Below are positions 1 through 12,803 of a stretch of 64,000 nucleotides of DNA, piece by piece. Under the pieces are notes generated by a model. The model made no database searches. It was not told the origin of the DNA and saw nothing but the letters and a program-made list of their open reading frames with translations. The DNA is from Alisma plantago-aquatica (Eukaryota; Streptophyta; Magnoliopsida; Alismatales; Alismataceae), in contig OY856410.1 of assembly GCA_963693085.1 (NCBI GenBank), positions 561,151,906 to 561,215,905 of the forward strand, given 5' to 3'. How positions within the stretch are numbered: position 1 is the first letter of the stretch; every line of letters begins with the position of its first letter. Made by a program: the position numbers and the translations under genes.

Positions 1-3000
1 TTCATACATGTGAATCCTAATCCCTATTCTCCTTTACAATCAACCCTTCCCTACCACCATGATAGGGCATTCCTTTGAAGCTTTGAGAATATCACTATGG
101 CCATGGACTCATCCTTGGGAAACATCCACCTTTCCTTCTTCACCCAAGGCAATAACATCAATGTTACCTAGGTTTTACAAAGGCATCACAATGTAGAAAG
201 TGATATGGGTCACTACATTCCTAAGCTACTAATTGTCAACACAATAGTGGAGAATATAAATCTACCATAAAACTTTAACTTCATGTTGTACATACTTATC
301 TGTTGAAGCTTGGAACAGGGATAGAAAGGAAGATATCACTTTAATTTCAATTAAGCATGTAACATATTGATACCAACGTATAGTTATCTGATGAACATAG
401 TTCATACTACTTTTTATGCCCAGATTTAATGATCTAAGGTGTATGAATTGGCTATATTTGAGATTGCTATTGTATAATTAGAGTAATTATTCATTTTTTT
501 TTCTATCATTCAGAATAACTAGAGGTATTTTAACATCACAATAATAATAACTAGCCTATTCATTGTCAACACAATAGTGGGGAACCTGATCCTACAATAA
601 AACTCCAACTTGATGTTGCAAATAGTTATTTAGGGATGAAGATAGGATGATTATAAGAATACAACTAAAAAGGTAGACCGTGGTTGTACTACTAGTAGAG
701 AAAAATAAAGCCACCGTCATCTAGTATATAATTGTGCATGACATGCCTAATACACCACAACTAGTGCATATCAAACATGTCGAGTTGTGGAACATTTTTC
801 AGTTCAATTACTCATGTAACATACTAAGCCAAGCCAACCATGGTTGAAGTGAGAATATGTGTTAATAGCTATGTTTTAAACCCAAAAATATCCTAATGCA
901 CTAAAACTCATTAATACACCCTTTTGAACTTGAGATGGACCTATAATGAGTACTTAAGCCAGACTTAACACTAATACATATATTTAAGCCTCATATTAAT
1001 AATATGAGATAACTTTAGTGAACAAAAATGATCTACATGGAAGAATAGTATATAACATATGGTATGTAAGAAACAAAATATTTTAGATTAATGTGTGCCA
1101 ACATATGTAACCTTAGTTCTTACTTAATAAATGTATACACACTCACATGTGGCCCAAAGGTCATTAAAAGATAATTAATACATATGAGGATGCAAATGAT
1201 TATATACTCCTAGTACATGTTTTTTTTAAATCTATATATTATTAAATAAGTATTGAAACCAAGTTGGATTGTTTATTTTTCCATTATTTAATTGAAGTTA
1301 AAATAAAGAGATTGATGGTTAATTTAAAAGGAAAACACTACTTCCTCTGCATATGGAATTTTAGGGAAACTCTCATCATAGTGACAAAAAATTAAAATGG
1401 GTTTCCTTCCAAATATAAATTATATACATAGTATATTAATAAAAACTACAAATGCATAAAATATTTAAAGATAATTAATAATTAAACAAATGACCTTAGA
1501 GTGTAACTAAGAAATTATTTTCTTTCCATCATACTTTAAAAACACTATATAGGTAACATAATCACCCTATCCTTGGGTAGAGGGAACAAATTCATCAATT
1601 TAAGTCTCAATACATTGAATAAAAATTAGCATCATCAATCACATCAAAAAATATGAATATAAAGTGGTAAATGAAAACCATCTTGTTTATATGATTTCAT
1701 TAAATGAACTCCCATCTTTTTTACTTGATTATTAAAAAATTATATGGTCATATAAACAAGATCATTATGCCTTATGTTTAGCTCCATGAAATATGTATAC
1801 TTAAATAAAGACACCATTAAAAGTCTATCATCAAATTTAGTCATAAATTAATACTATTTTCATTATAGGAATATATAAAATTGAATTATTTATATAGATG
1901 AAATGTTAATTAAAAAGGAATCTAGTCACATGTAATAATATACCTACTATAATTATTGTATAGTCAAATTTGGAGTCATTTTCACTTTATTTGACCCATA
2001 ACACAATTAAAGAAAGAAAATTAAAGAAAAATATGTAAATTACTAAGTACTTATATGTAGGGAGAATACTTCGAATGTGTGGACCATTGAGAGAGTGATT
2101 TAATCACTTAATTTCTATTTTCTAATTATGATAGATCATAGTGGGCAATTATCTTCATCCTACATCTAGCTTGGAGTAAGAGTGTTTTCATCTCACTCGT
2201 AACATCTTTCTATTACACCTCCTTTTCCGTCATGCTTTCACCACTATTTTAATAGTAGTATAACTCATCCAAATATTCCTTCGTAAGTCCCATGTTCCTT
2301 GGTTCTGAAACCTCAAAACATTGTTATCTCCCCATCTCATTCATTATTCTCACAAGTCATGAAACACAATAACTATATTTCCCCACCACTTATATTAGCA
2401 TGCAAGAACTTATCACGTCCTTGTATCAATTGGTTTAGAAGGACCTTCCCTTTCCCACCAAACCCCTCCTACAATTCCTTGAAGGTGTGTTGGTTATCCT
2501 TTGGGACAATTCTTAAATTCATATTGTTGATGTCAGGACCAACATGAGTCAATAATAAAGACTTCCCAACCTAGTATCTAACTCGAGCACCACTGAGGAG
2601 TTCCCCAAACTTTTTTTGGTCAAAGACTGAGGAGTATGTGGACATAATGGTACATGCCACCTTATGTGATGTCAAAAATTACCTAAACTTTGGTGTGACC
2701 CATGACTCTTCTACGTGACAACATTCCACTAGTTTTTGGTAAAATATTAAATCCCATCTTTCTCTATTTCTTTTGTATCTTTTCTATTATTAGTGTGTGT
2801 CTTGGTTGTGTTGGTACTTCATTGGGTTCTTTTTGAGTCAATTTCCTTTTCTATACACTCCTAGAATCTATGTGTATGGTTGTTTTAACTTGTGGTCTGG
2901 TTACTTGAGATCCCATATTCTTCATTTTTCTTCCCATTTCAAGCTATACCACAATACCACCAAATCTCCCCCCTAAAGCTATTCCATGTTGTTGTGAGTT

Positions 3001-3907
3001 GGTATCCTTGACATATTCTATCATAGACACCCAACAATGGCCTTTTTATTCCTTCTCATAGGAGGAAGTTAGCACCTATAAGATGTTCCATGTCTTTGCA
3101 AATCATCAAGAGAAAGGTTACACATAGTGTGTTTTTCGAGTTACCCTAGTTTTTTTCTTAAAATTGTAGTGCTCTTATGAAAGGAAATTTCATCTTTATT
3201 TTCACTTATGGTTGATGCATTGGTTTTACTATTGCCAAATTGACAATTATGCATACAACGTGGCTTAAGGTTACAATTTTGAAGTGGGGCACATCAACCT
3301 TTTTGCCCAATTGTTATTAGATATAAACAAATTAATCTAAATAAATCCATAACAAAATATTCAAGTGTGAGAAAGACGCAATAAAATATTGTATAAACTT
3401 GTAACATTGTGAATAGTTCATCTAGCTTGATTTCAGGAAATAAATCATTTGGATTAAAACTCTTTTTTTAGGTTTTGTGCATTTAAAGGAATGTAACCTT
3501 GATTTTATGTGAAATGTGATGTATGACCCTGTTTTGGATTTTGGGATCAAATATGGACTTTCGAGGACTCAAAATTAGGCATATGCACATTCCCCATTTA
3601 TATTGGACATTTCATGACTTTGACAACCTTATTTCCCTTCCTAAAAAATAAAGTCTAGTATCACTCTATATAAATATCTTTTTAAATTCTTACTAATCTT
3701 TTATTATTATCTTTTTCTCTCTACATGAAAGTAGCATTGATGAATCTTATGTATGAGTTATTTGACCTTAGTTTCCATGCCATTGATGTTAACATACCTT
3801 TTCTATTTGAAAAGGTTTGATTCCACTCTCATTACATGAATATGATTAGACCAATATGATCTATGGTAGTAATTCTTTTGCACAACTAGACACAAGGGTG
3901 TGAAATG
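1..3907. other. AT-rich intergenic sequence, no gene recognised
   Basis: Stops are dense in all frames. The longest open stretch (2299-2547, plus, 82 codons) has no recognisable domain and lies in sequence that otherwise looks noncoding. I see no LTR ends, RNA gene or transposase remnant. The only internal structure I noticed is a diverged direct repeat near 231-300 and 561-630. The right edge is set by the LTR that starts at 3908. Confidence 0.6.
231..630 (+). repeat. Diverged direct repeat pair (231-300 and 561-630)
   Basis: Both copies contain ATTGTCAACACAATAGTGG followed by a similar stretch that ends in TGATGTTG or TCATGTTG. They are about 330 bp apart. Family unknown; this could be an old tandem duplication. 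Confidence 0.5.
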
Positions 3908-4217
3908 TGTTGGCCTAGAGGTTATACATTGTCCATATTTTGATAATGACTCAACCATTCCATTCATATTTATCTAATATGTGTATTCAAGATTGATCTC
4001 AGGTTTTAGGTACATGAAAAGGATCAATTTACACAAGCCCTAGCTTGTCAAAGATCAAGTCAAATGCAATGCAAGTGTGCTAATAAGGAAATCCCTTTAA
4101 ACGACCTTGGAAGAATTTTGTAATCACTTGTATTGATGATATGACTTGTAACTAAGATGAGAAAAATATGTGGGACACTTAGTACTAAGTTTTAATCACA
4201 TTAGAAAATTGATCACA

Positions 4218-4440
4218 GATTGCTAATCGGTCGAGTTTCAATTTCAACCGATCCCTTGGATTAATTTTCTAATGATGTGCATTGATCGAGTTGTGCATTA
4301 ATAGAACTCAACCGAACAGCTTATTGACCAAATGAAATTTTAGTTGATCAGTCGAGTTTCCTAGGACAAACTCGAACGATAGTTGTCTTTTAGCTGATCG
4401 GTCGAGTTACCTTTATTTAAACTTGACTGAATGTATTGTA
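4218..4440 (+). repeat. Iterated dyad motif in the LTR (GGTCGAGTTT / AAACTCGACC)
   Basis: About six variants occur in 220 bp, alternately in the two orientations: ATCGGTCGAGTTT, CAACCGATCC, TGATCGAGTTG, ACTCAACCGAAC, ATCAGTCGAGTTT, CAAACTCGAACGA, ATCGGTCGAGTTA. The same cluster is present in the right LTR at about 16960-17190 and a weaker set at 10795-10975. Conserved palindromic LTR motifs are known in Sireviruses. A protein-binding or hairpin role is inference. Confidence 0.7.
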
Positions 4441-4567
4441 CGAAAAATGTAGAAAAAGTGATTCTAACTGTTGGTGACTTTTTTGGATAAAAAGATATCC
4501 ATTTCCTTGAGAAAAAAAGGCTATATTTCGGCCCTAAGTGTTCTTAACTAAAGGTAGCACCCCCAGC

Positions 4568-4576
4568 TATAAATAG
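4568..4576 (+). promoter_or_regulatory. Putative LTR TATA box (TATAAATAG)
   Basis: A TATAAATAG element lies in the middle of the left LTR, about 0.8 kb before the primer site, and is conserved at 17327-17335 in the right LTR. Transcription would start about 30 bp downstream. Position and conservation support it; activity is not known. Confidence 0.6.
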
Positions 4577-5355
4577 GACCCCTTGGAGTTCATTACAAGT
4601 TTGCTCATTCACAACATTCAAGGTCCTTACTATAGTTGAGTGTGCTACTACTCCTTGATCCCCATTCTCTCCCTAGTTTATACTTCATTTCGTGATTTGT
4701 GAATGAGTTAGGACTATTTTAAGAGAGATCCACCTTTTTGCATGTAAATCTCTCAAATCTTCCACTACCTCCCAATCCCCTTCTCTCATGAAGAAAAGTT
4801 GAAGCAAGCTGCATTGAGTGAAGAAGGAGTTGTAGCTGGGCCTCGTCAAGGATGTTGAAGAGGTGGTGATCTTCTGTATGTGAAGGAGAAGGCAAAGGAT
4901 GAAGATCCAAGAGGAGAAGCAAAGTCCTTCAAGGCGAAAGACTTGAGATTGAGTGGGTAAGACCTAGGTGAAGGCTGAAGACTCAAGCTAAGTGGGTAAG
5001 TTCCTTAGTAAGGTGGAGATCTCCTTGTGGTTGGATGGGTAAGTCCTTTGGTGGTCTATTGTTGTAAATCTATATGGTGATATAATAAAGAAAAGCACTT
5101 GCAAAGTCCTAGAGGTTGACCTCTCTAGGTAGTGTACTGACTCACTTCTAGTTTGAAGTGTGGAACCACTCTACATCCCTTTGTCAAATGCTTGCTATCA
5201 ATCTCTCTCATCCTTGCTATAATTGTTAGATAGGACTTCAAATTTCCATTAAGCTTTTGCTCCAAATTAATAAAATTGGGAAGGTCTAATATGTTTTGTG
5301 AGAAATTTTATAGATCTATTCACCCCCCCCCTCTTGAGACCTTAGATCCAACAAG

Positions 5356-5367
5356 TGGTATCAGAGC
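5356..5367 (+). promoter_or_regulatory. Primer-binding site, tRNA-iMet type
   Basis: TGGTATCAGAGC lies two bases after the CAACA end of the left LTR. It is complementary to the 3' end of plant initiator methionine tRNA, which is the usual primer for Ty1/copia minus-strand synthesis. Confidence 0.92.
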
Positions 5368-5405
5368 AAAGGATCTTCTCAAACAATCTCCCATGAGATG
5401 AGAAG

Positions 5406-7438
5406 ATGGGAGACAACCTACTTGGTTCACTGAACTTAGAGGGAGGCTTCTCCATACACCCTCCAGTCTTTGATGGAACCAACTTCTTCTATTGGAAGGG
5501 ACAAATGTAGTTCTACATTCAAGGGATGAACTTTGATATGTGGAAAGTGATGTTCACACCTTACAAAGAGCCAACCAGAGTTGTTGCAACATGGAGTGAA
5601 GCTACTCTCAAGGAGGATCAACTCAATGAAAAGGCCATTAGCATCCTTTACATGACCCTCACTCCACAAAGTTCAATTGGATGTCATCATGGGACACCAT
5701 CTATGAGATTTGAGACAAGTTGTGCATCACATATGAAGTCACAAAGCAAGTCAAGGAGGAAAAGATCTACATGTTGGACAACCTCCTAGAGAAATTCAAG
5801 ATGGGAAAGAAAGAAGGCATTGCAGAGATGTATTCAAGGCTAAATGTCATCATCAACGGGTTGGCTGCTTTGGGCAACACTTTGGATAGAGGCGTCATCA
5901 ACTCAAAGATCTTGAGAACTCTTCCAAAGAGATGGGAGTCAAAGGTCACCTCCATTGAAGAAGTGAGGAGCCTTAGTGACATCCCAACTGAAGAACTAAT
6001 TTTCAATCTTCAAGCACATGAGCCTAGACTTGACAAGAAAGAAGAAGAAGCTAAGGAAGAAGAGAAGGAATCCAAAAAGATCCAAGATAGTGCTTTCAAA
6101 GCACAAGTGGAGGCTATCATACTTCAACAACAACTTGTTTGCTAGACTTCTCCCTCCTCCTCTAGTGAAGATGAAGGCCCTAGTGAGCATGAAGCCAACT
6201 ACATCAAGGGCAAGCACTTCAAGGGAAAGCAAGCCTCCTCGTCCTCTACTCCGAGATGCTACAAATGTGGTCAAAAGGGGCACTACAAGAGTGAATGCCC
6301 AAAGTCAAGAAAGTCTCACCACAAGAGAAGCTCAAGGAAAGAAGAGGATTAAAAGAAGTAGAGCAAGCACAAGAGGAAGGACAAGTAGGAGAAGAGAGAC
6401 AAGAATGCAACTCGTGTGGCTTGGGAAGCTTCAACTTCAAGTTGCTCTAACTCCGAAGAAGATGGAGAGTGCCACCTTGCTCTCATGGCCTCTACAAGTG
6501 AAGACATTGGTGAGGTAAGTGAGGCAAGTTTTCATGAATTTCCTAAAGAAGCTATTATCGACATTCTTGTTACTACCCATTCTTCTTTTGCTAAATGTAA
6601 ATCTAAAAGAAAATGGTTAGGAAAAATTATTGATGATCTTTATGCTAAGCTAGATTTTTTGGAATTGAATGAGAAAACCAACCTGAAGAGTATTGATATT
6701 TTGCAAGGGAAATACCTTGATCTTGAACTCCACTACATTGGGGTTGAAGTTGAGAATGGTATCCACCTTAAGAACATTGAAAATCTTAAGGAAGAGAACT
6801 AAAATTGCCTAAAAGAACTTGAATTGCTTAAAACTAAAAATGCTGAATTTAAGTTGCTTATTGATGCTCGTAGAGAAGAGAGAGATGTTTATCTCAAATA
6901 GATTCAAATGCTAAAATATGAAAATGCTAGGTTTCTTAGTCAAGTTAATGATCTATCTTCTAGACCTTTGTTTCCTAGTGTTAATGTTTCTTCTATCTCT
7001 CTTGAAAAGGGTTCATATCTTACTACAACTTTATGTCTTGAGGCTGATCTTGTACATGTTAGGGATGACATATCTAGTTTATCTTCTACTATTGCTTCTT
7101 TGAATGATGATAACCATATATTGAAAGCATCCCTGTACAAATTCCTCAAAGCGAAAAACTCCCTAAATGAAATCCTTGATCATTCTACTAAACAAAGTGG
7201 TACTAGTGATTTAGGATTTGTAGGGGGAGCCTCAAAGGGCAAGTGTAAGGCTAAAGATAAGAAAAAGAGAAAGGAGATCTCTTTCTTTGTAGGAGAATCT
7301 TTGGGCACTAAGAATCATATGGTTTGTTCTTACTGCAAATGTGATGATCATTATTACACTTATGGTCCTTACAAGCCTAAGGGGACCAACCCAAAGATGA
7401 AATGGGTCCCCAAGATAACTCTGGATCCCAAAGTTTGA
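5406..7438 (+). pseudogene. Copia gag polyprotein, broken
   Basis: The likely start at 5406 gives MGDNLLGSLNLEGG, followed by a UBN2-type gag segment (FDGTNFFYWK). A stop lies near 5508 and a frame change near 5670. From 5720 onward a single frame continues to 8689 with scattered stops (for example at 6143). A CCHC zinc knuckle, CYKCGQKGHYKSEC, lies at about 6257-6300. A long, charged, probably coiled-coil region follows (6416-7200), and a second degenerate knuckle (CSYCKCDDHYY) lies near 7325. The length and the second knuckle fit a Sirevirus gag. It would form the virus-like particle; this copy cannot encode one intact protein. Confidence 0.8.
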
Positions 7439-7473
7439 GTTGGGAAAAGAAATTATCCTTTCTTATAGGGAAA

Positions 7474-8689
7474 AGATATATGGATTGTTGATAGTGGTTG
7501 CATAAAGCACATGACCGGTGACATAAGCCATTTCAACAATTTCACAAAGAAGAAAGGAGGATTTGTCACCTTTGGGGACAATAAGAAAGGTAAAGTCAAA
7601 GGTGAGGGTGATGTAGGTGAATCCTTATGCATCAAGAATGTTCTTTTTGTGGATGGCCTACATCAAAATTTGATAAGTGTTAGTCAACTTTGTGATAATG
7701 GTTACCTTGTACTATTTACTACTTTTGAATGCTTGATTCTAAATTCCCTCACCTACCAAGTTATATATAAGGAAACTAGAAGCGGTAATCTTTATGTTAT
7801 TGTTCTTAACTCTATTAGGCACGTGGTTGGTAGATTCCTTGTAGCCAACTCGAATGATATTTCTCTATGGCACCACCGGCTTGGTTATGTAAATATGCAT
7901 CAATTAAAGAAGTTGAGCAAAAATTACTTAATCAAGGGACTTACTAAATTGGACTTTGAAAAGAATGAAGAATTCCAACCTTGTATACAAGGAAAGCAAA
8001 CCAAGTCCTCCTTCAAATCCAAAGGAGTCCTTAGCACTAAGAGAGTTCTTGAGCTTCTTCATATTCATCTATTTGGGCCAATGAGAATGAAGTCACTTTG
8101 TGGTTCCAAGTATTGTCTTATTATTGTTGATGATTTCTCTAGATATATTTGGATCTTCTTTCTCATTTCAAAGAGTGATACGCTTGATGTTTTCTCTAGT
8201 TTTTGCAAACAAGTTGAGAATGAAGCTTCTTGCCAGATTTTTTCCATCTATAGTGACCATGGGGGAGAATTTGAAAATGAGCTTTTTGAGTATTTTTGTC
8301 AAGAATTGGGTTATACACACAATTTTTCTTCACCTAAAAAAATTGGGGTTGTAGAGAGGAAGAATAGGTCTCTACAAGCGATGGCTAGGACCATGCTTCT
8401 TGAGTATGATACTCCTAAGAAGTTTTGGGCTGAAGCTGTCAGTACCTCTTGTTTTGTGCAAAATTGTATTTTCACTCATCCCTCACTTAAGAAACCCCCC
8501 TATGAACTATGGCGTGGTAGGAAGCCTTCTATCGAGCATTTCCATGTTTTCGTATGTCCTTGTTTTGTTTTGAGTATGAAAGATTCTCTTGACAAGTTTG
8601 ATCTGAAATTGTATAAGGCTTTTTTTCTTGGCTATAGCACTACTAGAAAGGCATATAGAGTTTATAATGTTGATCTTTCTAAGGTATAA
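7474..8689 (+). pseudogene. Copia protease and integrase segment
   Basis: In the same frame as gag, WIVDSGCIKHMTGD marks the aspartic protease active site (DSG). After the GAG-pre-integrase region comes the integrase core. Its catalytic D, D and E are visible in VDDFSRYIW, YSDHGGEF and VVERKNRSLQ. The zinc-binding motif has lost key residues (WHHRLGYV where H-x4-H is expected, and one Cys of CxxC), so the N-terminal finger is damaged. A stop at 8687-8689 ends the frame before RT. Roles: processing of the polyprotein and integration of the DNA copy. Confidence 0.85.
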
Positions 8690-8819
8690 GAATATATTAA
8701 TGTAATGTTTATTGAAACTAACCCCTCTATTCCCAAAGATTGTTTCAAATGATGATGTTGCAGATGAAGTAATTCCTATCCTCGAAGAACTCAACATCAT
8801 CTAAAATGAAAAAAAAAAA

Positions 8820-9800
8820 GTGGTTTCTCAAGAAGAATACAAAGATTATGAAAAGAAGGATCCAACTCCCCAATTTGCAAAGAATCATCCTAAGGAGCTG
8901 ATCTTAGGTGATCCATTTGAGAGAGTGAAGATGCGGGCTGCATTCAACAAAGAACAAGACAAAAACGCCTTCATCTCACGACTAGAGCCTAAAGATGTCA
9001 AGGAAGCTCTTGGGGATGAAGAATGGATCCTAGCTATGCAAGAGGAGCTGGAAAATTTTGAGAAGAAAAAAGTTTGGACCCTTGTGCCAAGACCAAGTGA
9101 TAGATAGATCTTTGGCACCAAATGGGTCTACCGCAACAAGCTAGATGAATGCGGCAAAGTGGTAAGAAACAAAGCAACGATAGTGGCTCAAGGCTACAAT
9201 CAACAAGAAGGTATTGACTTTGATGAAACATATGCACCTGTACCTAGAATTGAGTCCATTTGTATGTTTCTTACTTTTTCTAATCATAAAAACTTTCTTT
9301 TGTATCAAATGGATTTTAAAAGTGCATTTTTTGAAAGGTACAATTGAGGAGGAAGTGTATATTGCACAACCTCTGATCTTTGAACATGATAGTCTACCTA
9401 ACCATGTTTATTTATTGCAAAAAGCTCTCTATGGACTCAAACAAGCACCAAGGGATTGGTATGAGAAATTAAAGAACTTTTTGTTAGATCATGGTTATAT
9501 CATGGGCAAAGTGGATTCTACCTTGTTTCTAAAGAACACTTCTAACAATTTTCTTATTATTCAAATATATGTTGATGACATCATTTTTGGCGAAACTAAC
9601 CTTAATCTTTGCAAAGAATTTAGTGATCTTATGTAGAGTGAATTCGATATGAGTATGATGGGTGAGCTCACATTCTTCCTCAACTTTCAAATCAAACAAA
9701 CAAAAGATGGGAACTTCATCAACCAAGGCAAGTACACCACTGAACTGCTTAAGCACTTTGGGATGGAGAATACCAAGCCGATGGACACACCCATGTAAAA
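8820..9800 (+). pseudogene. Copia reverse transcriptase, broken
   Basis: The RT start is recognisable by ALGDEEWILAMQEEL, then FGTKWVYRNKLDE, RNKATIVAQGYNQQEG and DETYAPVPRIES. A stop follows at about 9105. A frame change near 9340 leads to KALYGLKQAPRDWYEKL and to the catalytic YVDDIIFG at about 9569-9592. More stops lie at about 9634 and 9796. The order and motifs are those of the Ty1/copia RVT_2 family. It is not functional as it stands. Confidence 0.85.
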
Positions 9801-9905
9801 AACCACCAAACTTGATAAATATGAAGAAGGTGAAAAGGTAAATGAGAAGCTCTATAGAGGTATGATTGGAATTTACTTTACTTAACTACCTCTAGACCTG
9901 ACATA

Positions 9906-10532
9906 ATGTTTAGTGTTGGCTTGTGTGTTAGATTTCAATCAAATCCTAAGAAATCTCATCTTATAGCTGTTAAGAGGATTCTACGGTACTTAGTGAAAAC
10001 TCAAAATTTTGGACTATGGTATCCCAAGTCAAAGGACTTTACTCTTACTGCCTATAGTGATGTCGATTATGCAGGCTGCTTGATTGATAGAAAGTGCACA
10101 AGTGGCACTTCTTTCCTCCTAGGACCATGCTTGGTGTCTTGGTTCACCAAGAAATAGAGCACCATGGCATTATCAACCATCGAGGCTGAGTACATCACAA
10201 CTAGAAGTTGTTATGCCCAGGTCCTATGGATGAAGCAAATGCTCCAAGACTTTAACATTCATTTTTATGCTTCTCCTATCTTTTGTGATAATACTAGTAC
10301 AATTAACTTGTCTTACAATCCTATATTGCATAGTAGAGCTAAACATATGGAGGTTTGCCATCACTTTCTTCATGATCACATTGCCAAGAAGGATATTTAT
10401 ATCATGCATGTGGACACAAAAAATCAGTTGGCGGACATTTTCACCAAACCTCAAGCTAGAGAGAAATTTAATTTTATTAGATCAAAATTGCTAATAACTA
10501 TTTTATATAAATCTGATATGCCTTCTAGATAG
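9906..10532 (+). pseudogene. Copia RNase H segment
   Basis: A single frame holds AVKRILRYLVKTQ, then YSDVDYAGCLIDRKCTSG (first catalytic Asp region), a stop at 10156, and ALSTIEAEYITT with a conserved Glu. CDNTSTINLSYNPILHSRAK and HVDTKNQLADIFTKP follow. This is the typical copia RNase H end of pol. It would remove the RNA strand during reverse transcription. Confidence 0.85.
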
Positions 10533-11150
10533 TAGTCATCTATCCTATATGTTTTTCATCTATCTTGATCATCTTTGCATGCTAATATGCTTAAAATTGG
10601 TTTTTCATGTTCATTTCACCTTGTTTTTCTCTTGTTTTTGGGTATTTTTTGCAAACGCCTATTTTATCGCAAAATAGTACCCAATGATAAGTGATATGTT
10701 CCTAATTAAGTATGTTCAATATATATAATGGACTTGAAAAATAAATTTAATTAGCTTTCAAATAGCTAGAAATTAAGTTTGATGGTTTTAGGTCAGGTTG
10801 ACCATCAATCAATTTTCCCATGGACAAACTCGACCGATCCATGGCCGAGAGCTTTTTTAAAAGGACCAATCAATCAAGTTTCCACCTCACAGAACACGAC
10901 TGATTGGTGGGTTGAAGCCAACTTAAGTTGGGTTCAACCAACTATTCTCCCACTCAACTAGAGAATAGTCGATCGATTCCTCTCCTTCTAGCCCTAAGCT
11001 CTCAACCTTTACCTTCCCTTCCCTAACCTAGCCCTAATCCAACATAGGGATACCTTCCTAGACCTACCCCCTAGCTCAACCTAGGTGTGTGAACATTTTT
11101 CATGGTTTGTTTGGTGTTTTTGATCTCTTCTTCTCCTTCTTTTTGCCTCC
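10533..11150 (+). other. Spacer between pol and env-like ORF, with LTR-type iterons
   Basis: No coding signal. Between about 10795 and 10975 it repeats the LTR motif: AAACTCGACCGATCC, CAATCAATCAAGTTT, ACACGACTGATTGG and GTCGATCGATTCC. A pyrimidine-rich leader then runs to the start codon of the env-like ORF at 11151. This layout would suit a promoter or splice leader for that ORF, but that is inference. Confidence 0.55.
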
Positions 11151-12803
11151 ATGGCTTCAAATACAAGAAAGACAACCGCCCCTAGCAATGCACCATCCTC
11201 CTCCTCATCTTCCTACTTGATTCCATTTGATGAGACCCTCTTTGTTTCAATTGAGGTTGTAAATCGGTATAAGGACCTTCTTCCTAGGAGTCCTTTTCCT
11301 TTTAGAGCCCCTTTTTAGCCTAGCCCTAGGGGTCAATCCATCATCGATCAAGTGGCGAGGCTGCTTGTAGTTCATCACCTATCTACCCTGGGTGTCGAGC
11401 ATGAGTGTTTTCACAATTCTATGTCAAGCATGAAAGTTGTTCATGAATTCTAAGAAAATTTGTGTTGGAATTATGACTCCCTTGTACCCCTTCCTAATAC
11501 TCAAGTTATCCTTACTTCTATGATCACCGAGAAGAAATTCCAAATCTCATAGGATATCATGTATATATTCTTTTGCAGAGTTGATGAGAATAATACCTAG
11601 CGTAAGGATTATGGTGAGTATTTTGACCTAGTGGACCCTGAAGGTTTCTGCAAGCAAAATGAGATCACACTTCCTGATATCCATCGTTACTTGAAGAAAC
11701 TTGATGTTCCCTATAAGAATAAGAGCACCCTACCCTCCTCCTCCTTAGATCTCAAGAAGCATATATTAGACCTAGTGGTCAACTACAACATCCACCCAAA
11801 GAAAAACCAAACAGATATTGCAGAGAACATTGCGGTGATAATGTACTCATCTTAGAGAATGTCAGAGTCAAGTGGTCAAGATATATCCTCCACCACATGA
11901 CTTGATTTGACTCTGGCAAGAACACCTATGGCACCCATCCCCCATATCCAAACCTGATATGTGGTCTTTTCCAGTTCACCATTGAGAAATCACTCTTCTC
12001 TGACTTCCACTACAGACCTGCCAGGAAGGGAGTGTGTATCAGTGAGACTACTATTTAGAAATGTGTGCCTATCCTTTCCACAACCACACCCAGTGCTTCA
12101 CCCTCTGCCTTTGCCTCAACTACACCTGGCTCTACCTCACCCAAGATCCTCTACCTCCTCAGCCTACCCGACCTAGCCGTGCCTCGTTCTGTGTTTCTAG
12201 TGAAGCCCTTATGGGTTATATGATATACCAATAGACATACAACCTCCAAGTCCAGGAGCATCTGCACCAGGATTTATGTTCAATCATGTCTAACATGAAC
12301 TTATCCTATACACATCCATACCCCACCTACCTGTTGTCCCCGATAGTGATCATGCATCATATGCACACAATCACTTCTACCCTGCACCTAAGCCTTCCGC
12401 TGCTGCTCCCACACCCTCTGCTACTGGTGGACCTGATCATGTCATCCTACCGCTACCTGCTGGCCCCTTGGCCACTCTGCTTTCCAGTCTTGGCAATTCT
12501 ACTCTCTCCTTCCCTCACGCCAATGAGCTATATGCTCTTGGTATGACTTGGGATGAGCAGAATACTCATTGGCCCGATCGTCACTTTGGACCTTCTATAG
12601 ATGAAGAGATGCCAGACCAAGCTGATAGCGAGACTGCTGATGCTGGTAAGGATGATGGTGATGGCTCTAATGACATTCCTGGTGACTCTGGTGATGAAGG
12701 CACTACTGCTGCACCTTCAGACGGAGATGATGACTACAAGCCTGACGCTGAGGATGATGATGATGTTGTGGATGATGTAGATATAGATGACCTAGATGTC
12801 TAG
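11151..12803 (+). pseudogene. Env-like ORF downstream of pol, broken
   Basis: The start at 11151 gives MASNTRKTTAPSNAPSSSSS in frame 3. The same frame reappears at 11631-11855 and at 12468-12803, with several stops between them. The last piece ends in a very acidic tail rich in Asp (DDDDVVDDVDIDDLDV). Its position between RNase H and the polypurine tracts matches the env-like gene found in many Sireviruses. I do not see a clear signal peptide or a clear membrane anchor, so true envelope function should not be assumed. Identity rests on position and composition. Confidence 0.5.

Larger units (their letters stand above)
3908..5353 (+). repeat. Left LTR of the Sirevirus-like element
   Basis: It starts TGTTGGCCTAGAGG and ends in a C-rich run followed by CAACA. 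It aligns along its length with 13474-13569 plus 16769-18106. It holds a TATA box (4568) and a cluster of GGTCGAGTTT-type dyad motifs (4218-4440). The minus-strand open frame at 4719-4922 lies wholly inside this LTR and is not a gene. Confidence 0.88.

Noticed and set aside
2299..2547. 82-codon plus frame in the left intergenic region
   Set aside because: No domain, no supporting context and composition like the surrounding noncoding DNA.
4719..4922. Minus-strand frame in the Sirevirus LTR, and its counterpart at 17443-17637
   Set aside because: They lie fully within the two LTR copies; no homology to a gene.
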